Shown here: positions 35,412-45,115 of the stretch, piece after piece
How positions within the stretch are numbered: the first letter of the stretch is position 1
Layout of the letters: every line of letters begins with the position of its first letter
Assembly (NCBI GenBank): GCA_031472005.1
Contig: PZJY01000003.1
Location: forward strand, 1,674,001 to 1,738,000
Source: Tetracladium setigerum
Taxonomy: Eukaryota; Ascomycota; Leotiomycetes; Helotiales
Direction: 5' to 3'
DNA length: 64,000 nucleotides
Made by a program: the position numbers and the translations under genes
Notes under the pieces: generated by a model
Seen by the model: only the letters and a program-made list of their open reading frames with translations
Told to the model about the DNA's origin: nothing
The model's database searches: none

Positions 35412-35590
35412 GTGAAGGTGAAGGTCGATCCGACGAATGACGCTAGTGGAGCCTCCTCTCTCTGGACCCCTACTTAAACCCTTCCTCCTCCCCTCTTCCT
35501 CCCTCCTTTCTTCTTCATCATCAACCATCAACTCAAACTACAAACACTACAAACAAACAAACAACCAAACAAACCCCCCAATCAATCAAA

Positions 35591-35994
35591 ATGGAGACCA
35601 TCAAGGTATGCCATCATCCAACCCGCTTCAACCACCTCCTCACTGCTGCTTGGAGATGTCGAGTTCCTCGACCCTGTCGGCACCGATCTCCCGCAACAAG
35701 TCTTCCTCTACACCTGCTAACATCTTCTCTCTAGAACGCCGCAAACTACGTCGCCGAGACCGTTCAAGGTACCGGTGCTGAGGCATCCAAGGAGGCCAAC
35801 AAGACCGTTGCAAAGGACTCCAACGCATCTCTCTCTTCCCGTGTCACCGCTGGCAAGGATGCTCTCATCGATAAAAAGGATGAGACTTCCCACAACACCA
35901 AGGCTGATGTCCACAAGGGTATGTCTCCCGCTTCTTGAACTTTTGTTCATTTGCAGTTTGCTAACACTTTTCCACAGAGGCCGCTAAGCACTAA
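35591..35994 (+). CDS. grg-1: Glucose-repressible / clock-controlled small protein (GRG-1/CCG-1 type)
   Basis: Three exons, 35591-35605, 35735-35918 and 35978-35994, encode 71 residues, METIKNAANYVAETVQGTGA... ending ADVHKEAAKH. Introns are 129 and 59 bp with GTATG donors; phases fit exactly. The protein matches the small hydrophilic GRG-1/CCG-1 family of Neurospora throughout its length, including SRVTAGKDAL and KKDETSHNTKADVHK. In Neurospora the gene is among the most abundant transcripts, induced by glucose loss, stress and the circadian clock; the molecular role is unknown, and LEA-like disorder is evident. The first exon is only five codons, a typical feature of this gene. The upstream tandem repeats and palindrome may mediate strong regulation. 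Confidence 0.95.
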
Positions 35995-37295
35995 ATCATT
36001 TTCAACTCACCTCACGGTTATGACGACACTCGCACGGAGCGATGTATGATGGATGGGATGGATGACATTGCATGGCTTTTATGATATCAGTATGGGAGGC
36101 GTTCCAGGAACTTGCACTCGTTGAAGCCGGTCCTTGTGATGGGTGGATATTGAGACTTTCATAGCATGGAATCAAATTCTTTGCACCAACAACCATGTCT
36201 TTACTGGCTGTGATATTGTGACCACTTCAAAATTACAAACCACATCTCTCTTTGCTAAAAAAGTCACAACGCGTTCTGACTCTGCTTCAAAGTAATATCA
36301 AAATCAAAATCAAATCCAGCGTGTTTCAATGATGTCATGATAATTATCTGCATTCCCAAACATTTCGCTGTCCCCTCGCCCTCCCGTTGTCTTTGACTCC
36401 TCTGCTCGTGACCTTACCATATCCTTACTTAGCCTTACTTCTCATCTCTACTCTATGATCTACTTCCCCATGAGTATCATGCTACCTTACAACAAAATAG
36501 CTCTCAAATCCGTCAACTTCCTATACTTTGTTGCTGTATCATGCATTCTTATGAGCCAACTAAAGCTTCGTCTTTCTTCGGACAAAGGATGTCTTCTTCA
36601 CTCCCTCCTAACGCGGTGGTCAGGTCATTCCACTCTCGCAGCTCAAGAACTCTTTTGTCGCACTGCATCTACAGTAGTGCACCAAGTGGTCATTTTATAT
36701 GTTCCATTTGCCTCTCCTGTCCCTCGTCTGGGAATCTGCGAAGCAATCCACTCCCTCCAGAACGGGGAAGTAAGTTCTAATCTTCTTTGCGTTATCTTCT
36801 TTGCTGTTTTCTTTGACCCCTTCTCTTTGTCTCTCCCTTTATTCCATCACAGATGTATTTGCACTCGTTCCGGAGATCCTCCTCATCTTTGGTGTCTATC
36901 ATCTGTCTTTTCTCGCTGGGATTGGAGGGGTTGTTGATGTTGATGTTGATGTTGTTGCTTTGCAACTCTTAAGCGATGATGTAACTTTTCAGGGGGGACT
37001 CCTTCATCCCGATTGGGTTTCGGGAGCTTGTGTGGGTCTGCAAGGGAAGCTGTTGGAACGACCCTGTCTGTGCCTGTCAGCTTTCTCTAGTGTGCGTGGT
37101 GTGTCAGATTATTGTTCAACAATTTTTGGGTGCTCGCGACATCAACATTTCAATGAACCAATTTTCACAGGCTCGACTACGGAAGTGAAGTCTGAATTTC
37201 TGGTCAATTGGGATTCTTTTGGATTATACGCACTTCTTCCACGATAATTATTGTATAGACAGTGATAGACGCACAGCCATCACCCAACAAGAAAG
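35995..37295. other. Intergenic region between grg-1 and EBP-like gene
   Basis: 1.3 kb. Open frames at 36455-36937 and 36801-37247 are Ser/Leu/Phe-rich, overlap in different frames and match nothing, so they are taken as non-coding. It presumably contains the grg-1 3' UTR and the next promoter. Confidence 0.45.
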
Positions 37296-38423
37296 ATGGA
37301 GAAAGCGGCTCCATCTTTCATCGATCTCATCGATGCAACAACAATTGTCTCTCTCCTCGGCGTCGTTGCAATTCTAGGGTATTTACACTTCTCCATCTCC
37401 ATCTTCCTCTCCCACTCCCCGCCCATCAACTTAAGCAGCTCTCTCAAGCTAACCACCCCTTCTCTCCAACAGCGCAGCATACACCCTCTCCCTCTTCACC
37501 CTCCCCGCCAAATCAACCACATCGCACATCCGCATCCTCTTCATCTGGCACACGTTCTCCCTCCTCATCCACCTAATTTTCGAAGGATCCTTTCTCTACA
37601 ACATCTTCTTCTCCCCCGGCGCGCCCATCTCATCCACCCTCCCCTCGCACCTCATCTCCCCCCATCCACACAACTTCCTCTCGGACCCCGCACACGTCTA
37701 CGGAAACGCATATGCATCCAATTGGGCTAGTGATCTATGGATGGTCTATGCGCAGGCCGATAAGCGCTGGGCGGGGGTGGATTTGACGGTTGTGTCATTG
37801 GAGATTTTGACGGTGCTGTTGGGTGTGCCGGGTGCGGCGTGGTGTGTGTGGGCTTTGGCGAGGGGAGGAGGGATAGAGGGTTTTGGATGATTGTTTTGGG
37901 GACGGGGGAGCTGTACGGTGGTATGTGAAGATCTTTTCTTTTTTGGTCATCTTTTGAATCGTTTGTTCTTTGTTGTTTATTCTGCAAGGTGAGAGGGAAA
38001 GGTAGGTTGAGGAGTCAGGGTATGGAAATGGGGATTCTTCTCGTAGCACAAGTGTGCTGCGCACTCATTTCTTAGAAGACATCCCCTCAAGCCTCCAAAT
38101 ATCCTTCACTCAACCTCAGCCTTTTCCTCTCACACATACTCTCTCCAAAAACTCCAATCCACCCACCAACCCATCTCACTAACACCCTCTCTCTCCTCCC
38201 CAAAACAGGCTTCATGACATTCTGTCCCGAATGGCTGACCGGAAACCAATACCTCGACACTTCAAACTTCATGTTCAAATGGGTATTCATCGTCTTCTTC
38301 AATATGTTATGGGTAGTCTTCCCGCTGTATTCGTTGTGGTGGAGTTATGGGGATTTGACGGGAAATGTAACGGGAAATGGAGAGGGCAGGAAGGTTGTAG
38401 GGAAGAAGGGGAAAGGGGAATAA
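37296..38423 (+). CDS. Emopamil-binding-like (EBP/EXPERA) membrane protein (one apparent 1-nt frame break)
   Basis: Exons 37296-37378, 37473-37920 and 38209-38423. Splices GG|GTATTT...CAG and G|GTATGT...CAG keep phase. Exon 2 reads AYTLSLFTLPAK... WHTFSLLIHLIFEGSFLY ... SDLWMVYAQADKRWAGVD ... EILTVLLGVPGAAWCVWALA, then breaks; the continuing frame reads RGFWMIVLGTGELYG and exon 3 GFMTFCPEWLTGNQYLD. One extra G in the GGG run at 37870-37872 would restore about 248 residues. The IHLIFEG helix carries the His and Glu of the EBP catalytic pocket, and GELYG is the conserved EXPERA motif. Members are ER proteins with five or so helices, some of them sterol delta8-delta7 isomerases; this EBP-like branch may not be the isomerase. 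Without correction it stops at 37888-37890. Confidence 0.85.
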
Positions 38424-39105
38424 ATGAAGGGATGGATAGATGGGTGGATGGATGGATTGCAAAGAGAGAAAGAGAGAGAGAGATAAAAGGAGTCGGGTGT
38501 TTGGAAGGGGGAAAGGAGAGGAAGGAGAGTAAAAGTAACGAGATAGTTGGAGAAGGAAATGACTTTGGTAACTTGATATTTTTACCTACATTATTACCCT
38601 ACAAGTACCCAGTCTTAACTATTTTGAAGATCCTACAATTGTTACCTACCTACAAAAAAAAAGAGAAAGGATCAAGTTCAACCCTAAATACTCGTCTTGA
38701 AAAAGAAAAAGAAAAAGAATAGTGATATTTGCCGTGACATTTCATGTGAACATAATTCTTCTTCCCAAGAGCAAATAGAAAAAATAAGAACGGAATAGAG
38801 TCCACGGATGGAGAGAGACAGTTGAAGGGGATTCAGGTTCGGTAGTGAAGTAAAGTGAACTCCACAACCGACACAACTCTTTGAAAAATTTGTATTGTGT
38901 AAGCTTCCATTTCATTTCATTTTCATTCATCAATTTCGTTAATTTTTCCATCTAACTGTAAAAATATATATCTCTCCTCATAAATGTCATCATAATCATA
39001 AATAATCTACTTTCTTACCTGACACACATTTCTTTTCCATTCCCAATTCATTTCTTATCAAAACCCATCACTCACTCACTCACTCACTCCAAAACCCTCC
39101 ACTCC
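38424..39105. other. Convergent spacer with simple repeats
   Basis: 682 bp between two 3' ends. It contains purine-rich GA tracts near 38465-38485 and a CTCA tandem at 39071-39089. No gene is seen. Confidence 0.5.
39071..39089. repeat. CTCA simple repeat
   Basis: Four to five CTCA units just downstream of the Cys-rich protein gene. Confidence 0.85.
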
Positions 39106-42100
39106 TCATCCAACCTCTCCAACTCGCCTTCCAGCCTCCTCCCCCACCCCCAGCGCAATCAACCTCCTCAACTCCGCCCCTTCCCGCTTCCACCTCTCTT
39201 CTACCTCCCTCCTCTCCCTCACCTTCCCAACTAACCACAAATAATCATCCCTCTCCACCGCAACCTCAAACAACTTCCTCATCCTCTCACTGTACAGCTG
39301 ACAGCTTGCTTTCGGCAAACGCTGAGTAGATTTACAAAACATCAGCGGGATGGCTTTGGTGTTTGATCCGGGCGCCGGACGGGTCGAGAGAATGGGCCAG
39401 ACGACTTCCTCGAAGCATTCAGGACAGACGGTGAATTCGGGGAGTTGGGTGATGATGTGCCAGCGTGCGTCGCCGAGGTCGGCGGATTTCAGACATTCTT
39501 CTAGGGAAGCGAAGTGGCGGACCAGGGAGGCGAGGGAGCGTGTGTCCGGGGACGAGAGGAGTAAGCAGCTTCGTCGGCTGTGGTTTCCAAGGCATCGAAG
39601 TAGCTCACAAAGCGTTTGCTGTCAAATCGAAGATCGCAGATGCGAGGCGTGGATGAGGTGGTGTTGGCATCGGTGCGGACAAAGATCCCTCTGATGGAAG
39701 GGAGGAGGACTTCAATGCTTTTGACGCAGCTTAAACAGACGTCAAAGTTGCGGATGGGGGTCGAGGTTCTGGGATCTATGATAGAGTACCACTGGCGGTT
39801 TGCTGAGCGGCTTCCATGACACGGTTGGGTTCTGTCTGATACATCTGCTAGCTTGTAAAAAAGAGATAAGTCACGCCGGCGCTCTTTGAGGGTTAGAAGC
39901 CAGGCGATTCGGTACCAAGGAGAAGACCCGAAATCGCAGACAACTTCAGTGTCTGGGGAGCGTAAGGGAGCCGAGATGAACATATTGCGGAATTCTGTCG
40001 GTGCCATTGTTGACTCGTAACATGAGGGGCAAATATCAAATCCAGGGCATTGCGGTAGTGTCAACCAATCATTGCGGCCTCGTACAAACTTCTTTCTGGG
40101 GCAAGATGCCAAAGGCGTAACGGTACCACGGTCAACATCTTCAGAGTAGCGACGATATGATCCAACTGGTTTCTCAAGATGGGTGGGGGGTTGGAATTTA
40201 GGTGGTTGCCACACTGGTTTCTCGGCAGGTCGCACAGTTGACGATCTGTCGTCGTTCCACTGTGATTGAGGCTGTGGCTGTGGAATAGTCGGCGTTCTTC
40301 TCGGTTCCACAGGCGAGTGAAGATCGATATTGATTGGAATTGGAAGTGAGCCAGGTAAATTAACAGGATTCGTTGGTGGCATAGGCATAGGCATTGGGAT
40401 TGGAATCGGCATCGGAATCGTATTTTGGCTAGACTGTCTTGATACAGGCCGTGGAGGGTACTCGAAAGGATTCAACTTTCCCTCTCGTTGCTCAGGCGCG
40501 ATGTCAGGTCGGGGACCCCCATTCTTCATCATTGGGAAAGTTCCACTTCTCTCAAAATGATCCGCCATTGGAAATTGACCTTGTGATCCCTTTGGCGATG
40601 GCAAAGGCGAAGACACCCTTGAAGTAGGCTTTGTTGGTCGGGAAGCATTACTCGATCTTGACGATGATCGATGATGTCCGTTGTTATCACCAGGGTGAAG
40701 GTTACTTCTATGTCTCCTCTGCCTTCGGGGATCTGAATCGCTGTCGGTAATATCATCATCGGTACTGCTGTAGTAATTCTTGTTTGAAGAACGAGAAGAT
40801 TGAGCAGTTGATTTCCGTTCCGGAAGAGGGGGTCTATCAGACCGTCTACCACCAAACTCTTCAGACAATTGCTGTGGTCTTGTCAATTTCTCGAGTTTTT
40901 CGATGGAATTCTTTCTTGAGCGTCGTCCAGAATCAAACCCTCCACTATACCTCTTTTCCGAAGATGGGGTGTTGGGTCGAGAATTCGTCAAACTTCCATT
41001 ATTTCCCTTCTCACTCTGAGGCGTAGCTCTGCCTCCAAAGTCACCTGTATTATATCTTGGAGCAGACTGTGAAGCCGGAAAGTTGTTTTTGGAGCCCCTC
41101 ATCACATCTGGTGACAAGTAGTACTCACCAACTGGCGTTCCGACCTGGGGGGCTGGATTGTAGGCAGAGGCATTTCGTCTGAATTGTGGTGGTATTTCCC
41201 GAGGAACCTTCGTCTCCAAAGATGGTAAGTCTTGTCTGCTTCTCCGTCTCTCCAGCGGTGGCCTCTCTTCGGATGATGTGTCCCTTCGTTCTCTTCCCTG
41301 TGGTTCTTGTCTACTTCCAGGTCGCTCTTGTGCTGGCCTCTCCCTCAGAGGCGGTGTCTGTTCTCTTTCCCTAGGTGATTCCCGTCTACTTCTCTGCCTC
41401 TCAAACGACGGGATTTCCTGCAGAGGGACCTTCGGAGGGACTTGTGGAGGCAGTGTTTCCCCCTTTCCCTTGGTGACTCCCTTCTACTCCTCTGTCTCTC
41501 AAGCGGCGGTACCTCTTTCAAAGGCGGCGCATCTCTCTTCTCCCTGACGGGCAACTCCTTCAAGGGTGACGCCTCTCTCCTCTCCTTCCCAGGTGCCTCC
41601 TGCATAAATGACTTTCCCGAATCCCTCTTCCTCTGCTTTCTCTGCTCCACGCCATCCTCCTCATTGGAAGACCCATTACCCGACTTCGGCACAAAGACAA
41701 ACCGTCGTTCAGCATTTCCATCGTCGTCTTTCGACTGTGGTATTTCGTGCAACCTATGAGCCTCAGCCTCCGTCACATCGGCCTCGAGAATAATGGGATT
41801 CTGCTCGATGATGCCGCGAAACGGAGGATCGTCGGAAATCCGAGGGCCATCATAATATTCCTTTGCTAGCGAGATGGCCTCATCTTCAACGATCGGCCGT
41901 GGAGGTGGAGGTGTTCGGGGTCCTCGACTTCGACTTCGGTTGTATGATTGTTCGTGGTGCGCTCGGAGGAACGAGGGGGCATGCGAGCTCAGAGGTCTTT
42001 CGTCCGACCTGTAGTTGAAATGTTAGCCGTGACCAGGAGACGAAAAGTGTACCGATGATCCTCTTACTGTGCAGGACTTCTCCCCCTCGCGGTCTTGAAG

Positions 42101-42144
42101 TAGCCGGTGGTAAGAAGCTCGTTGATGTCTCTCAAGGGATCCAT
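39106..42144 (-). CDS. Large disordered protein with Cys-rich C-terminal repeats (two apparent 1-nt frame breaks)
   Basis: Exon 1 (42144-42068, MDPLRDINELLTTGYFKTAR) splices over 59 bp (GTAAGA...CAG) to exon 2 (42008-39106). About 600 residues of Arg/Ser/Pro/Glu-rich sequence include an imperfect repeat of PLERQRSRRESPRERE type. The C-terminal third has three similar units: PQCPGFDICPSCYEST, RNFDVCLSCVKSIEVL and EFTVCPECFEEVVWPI, plus CPRKKF, QPCHG and isolated Cys, suggesting metal binding. The frame breaks at the C run 41459-41463 and at 39553-39562; one extra base at each restores about 993 residues. The end is uncertain: the frame used stops at 39106, while another frame over the last 40 bases ends ELERLDEEWRVLE with a stop at 39084. 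No known function; homologues in related fungi are likely because the Cys-rich part looks conserved. Confidence 0.75.
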
Positions 42145-43892
42145 GCTGAATCTGCCAAACCGTTGAACCCTGACAATCCAGTATCTTTGCACCCCGCTCC
42201 CGTCGCAGCCGTTGTGGGCGTTAGATCTAATAAAAAAAGAAGAAACCAAAGTCCAAAAGCAAGAAAAAGTTCAGATGGCGAATAGGAAATCGTAAGACAT
42301 TACAGTCATTAAAATGCTTTCTCGGGGTTCGTATGGTCAGCTAACGTGATGAAGTTCGTAAAAGAAATGTCAGGTGTGCTGCCTCCGTCTCTTCCTTCAG
42401 ACCTTGCAGGTGGCGTCTGTGCAGTGCAGCGCTTGCTTTTCTCCCCCAGCAGCAGCTTCTTCTTCTCCCAACAATCGAAGAAGTACAAAGATACAAAGCA
42501 GAAAGTACAAGAAACGTCAGGACAGCAAAACCAAAGCGAAAAAAGATATGCAAAAGAGCGGTGGACGAAGAATATCAACGTTCCTCCTATCAAATGTCAA
42601 AGGGATGGGGTTGGGCTTGCAGGATGCACCTCATTACTCTGAAGAGGGCGTGCTGCTTCTGGCGAATTAATGGCGGTTGGTCCCTGAACAAGTTGAAGAG
42701 GCGATCGACAAGGCGTTTTGCCTGAAGGGAATAGATGGGTGGTGAGGCGAGTGGGTTGTTGGACTACTGCTGTTGGGCTGGGTTGGGATGGGATGGGATA
42801 GGTTGGATTGGATTGGATAGGATTGGATCGATGGGTTGGGAGATGGATGTGTGGAAAGAAGTCGTCTTTGCATTGACGATTGAGAGAGTTATTGTCGATT
42901 CCTAGACTTGATGACGGTGCAAGTCGATTCAAGCAAGTAAGTCCTCCTGCCTTAGTCGAGGTAGGGAGTAGTATTATGCGTTGTTTATATCTCCAGATGG
43001 ATATCTTTTCGCCTGCATCGACGAACGGGTTGCCTAGGGAGGGTGTCGGTAGAGCAAGAGAGCCACGGCAGCAATTATTATGATAGAATGAATGAATGAT
43101 TGAAAGAGTCGTCTGAATAGCATCATCTTTCCTACCCCGCCACGACCCCTCATCTATATTGTTATTCCCCAAGACCTGGCCCACGACAATTGCGCAACGG
43201 CCGTGGGACGAGCCGCTGTGCCGATAATGAGGTTCCGATATACCCATCTTGTCTGCTTGTCTCTTAGAGCTTCCAAGTCAGGCCCAGCATGGTAGAGTGG
43301 GGATTTGGCCTTGGTGGTTGTCGGCTTCCCCGATGATCGACTTTTCCACATCCGTACAAGTCTTATAAGTTTATCCACCGGGTTAGAAAGCAACAGAAGC
43401 CATGGAAAGATAGATAGGCGAAGACAAATAGTTAGGTAAGATCTGCATAAGGTATGAAGAAAGTGAGGGGCCCTCGAGGGTGTAGGTGGTTGTGGGTTTG
43501 TGTGTACTATACTAAAGTAGCTAGCTAGCTGTATGTAGCTCCCTCTTCAGAATCATAAATCAGGGAGAAGATAGGATCTCCAAAATGATTTATCTAATAA
43601 AGTTAGCTGGGCATCAGGTCGGTCTTATTTGCGAAGAATGCTGTTACAAATTAGAGGAGGGCTAAATTACAATTAACATGGACTTATCAATTAAACAAAA
43701 CTAGGGCGAGCAATCTGTTGCGAGCTTGGAAGTCTTCTTCTGATTATTAACCTTTCCATTCTCTCTAACCAAACCAACAGACCAAGGAATTTTCTCGCAA
43801 AAGACATGCACCCAAACACAAGCATCCTTCCTTTCCATCCGAAAACCTTCAATTGTTATCATCGGTGCTCATCCTTCTCAAACCAGTCCCAA
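42145..43892. other. Intergenic region
   Basis: 1.75 kb upstream of the Cys-rich protein gene and downstream of the small gene at 43.9-44.2 kb. It holds a GGATG/GGATT tract at 42781-42829 and no supportable coding region; open frames around 42.6-43.2 kb are antisense-like and low in coding character. Confidence 0.45.
42781..42829. repeat. GGATG/GGATT pentanucleotide tract
   Basis: An imperfect tandem of GGATG, GGATA and GGATT units over about 50 bp. Confidence 0.85.
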
Positions 43893-44195
43893 CTACAAGT
43901 GAGAAGTTCTCTGCATCGTTTGCCTTTGACGTGGGTCCTCTGCCGTCCATGGAGCTTGTCCAGCACGTTCTCCCAGCCATTGTTCTACCATAGCCAAATT
44001 TCCTGAATAGTGTAAGGTTAGCATTATTGAGCTCTGAGATATGACACGATGGTTCTGACCTTGCAGCTGCAAATTTCGCTCTATGCCGTTTATACGGTCT
44101 CCGTCCTTGAGTATTTGCTGCCCAGATAATGGATCTTGGCCAAATAAGTCCGGTTTTGCAGACTGCTGCCCAGCGTATGGAACAATGGATGGCAT
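43893..44195 (-). CDS. Small predicted protein with one frame-neutral intron
   Basis: The frame MPSIVPYAGQQSAKPDLFGQ ... GIERNLQLQ can be spliced at 44060|44059 (donor GTCAGA) to 44002 (acceptor TTCAG), giving ...GNLAMVEQWLGERAGQAPWT ... MQRTSHL, 81 residues. The 57-bp putative intron has a textbook GCTAAC branch motif 13 bases before its acceptor, but a weak donor. Because 57 is divisible by 3 and contains no stop, the unspliced message also encodes protein (100 residues). The sequence is soluble, Gln-rich and helical (MVEQWLGERA). No family is recognised. It could be a conserved small protein of unknown role or a chance frame; the branch motif and reasonable composition favour the former. 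Confidence 0.4.
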   Translation of the reverse strand: MPSIVPYAGQQSAKPDLFGQDPLSGQQILKDGDRINGIERNLQLQGQNHRVISQSSIMLTLHYSGNLAMVEQWLGERAGQAPWTAEDPRQRQTMQRTSHL

Positions 44196-45115
44196 TGTTA
44201 TCAGAAGTAATGAGGATCGCGTAGAAATTTGGTTGGCGTTGATTGAAGTGTTCAGAGCGAGAGCTGTGTTCCAAATATTTGTGAGGGAGTGTGACGATTT
44301 TGCACAACGGCATCTTGAATTTGTTAACTTCCACAGATTCTTATATCACAGAGAGAGGACATAAATTATGATCCTCCAGGAAGCAATAAGTCAGAGCAGA
44401 GGTTGTCCTAGTCATGGTAGGTGCTCAGGACATTGCTAAAGGATAATCTTCCATGGTAGAATACTCGCCAAGACTTCGCTTGAGTAAACAGTCGAGAATA
44501 ATACCACCACTTCCACATCAGAACAATCCACGCCCTAATACTGAACACTCGATGTGGTTCATGATCTCTTGTTGGCTTGGTAGCATCGTCTTCGGTGTCA
44601 AGCAATGGACTTATCTCACCTGCACGCCTAACGCGAACTCGAAGCGGAAGGGAACTGATTTTGATCTACTCCATGACTCCTGCTACTAAACAACCTTTCG
44701 GTGTTCAAATAATGCACGCCAATGAATGAACAACCTATGGCAATTGTATTACCATAGAGATTGGTCTGTGGAAAATTCCCAGTACCCAGAAGCGCCAGCT
44801 GATTTGCCCAGTAATGTGCCAAGGCAGATTTCAGCTGCGTGGGGGCAAAAGATCCTAATTTTCAGCCGCAATATGTCCTAAGATGTCCTAACATATCCTG
44901 AAATATCCTTACAATGTCCTAAACAGCCAAAAAAATCCTTGTGACCGTCAGGCGAACCAATGCGGACCATTAATAAAGTTGTCCTCACCTTGTCCTAGCA
45001 ATTTCTAGCTTTCTCTCTCATATATTGGCCCACCCACCCAAAAGGCAACCCTCTAGTTGCCTCATTGTAACACTTCCGCCTCGTTTGCACGTACACTCTC
45101 TTCCAACCGTATACT
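44196..45115. other. Divergent region upstream of the small gene and the C2H2 gene
   Basis: 920 bp between the start of the minus-strand small gene and ATG 45116. It contains the phased TRTCCT repeat (separate entry). Small open frames at 44.4-44.7 kb are not convincing. Confidence 0.45.
44874..44921. repeat. Five TRTCCTN units with a 10-bp period
   Basis: TGTCCTA (44874), TGTCCTA (44884), TATCCTG (44894), TATCCTT (44904) and TGTCCTA (44915) are spaced 10, 10, 10 and 11 bp. They lie 195-245 bp upstream of the C2H2 gene start. Looser matches (ATCCT, GTCCT) flank them at 44851, 44934, 44980 and 44991. Confidence 0.8.

Larger units (their letters stand above)
33223..35590. other. Intergenic region upstream of grg-1
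   Basis: 2.4 kb before the grg-1-like start. The left part has short simple repeats (AAGGT near 33727-33742, purine-rich 33850-33905). The final 450 bp holds structured promoter elements listed separately. The last 100 bases before the ATG form a C/T-rich then A/C-rich leader with repeated AAACAAACAA-type sequence, a usual fungal 5' UTR. No gene is supported. Confidence 0.5.

Noticed and set aside
36455..37247. Two long plus-strand frames between grg-1 and the EBP-like gene
   Set aside because: They overlap in different phases, are Ser/Leu/Phe/Cys-rich and look like translated pyrimidine-rich leader DNA.
43849..44334. 161-codon minus-strand frame overlapping the small gene
   Set aside because: Out of phase with the spliced model, which has a branch motif and better composition.
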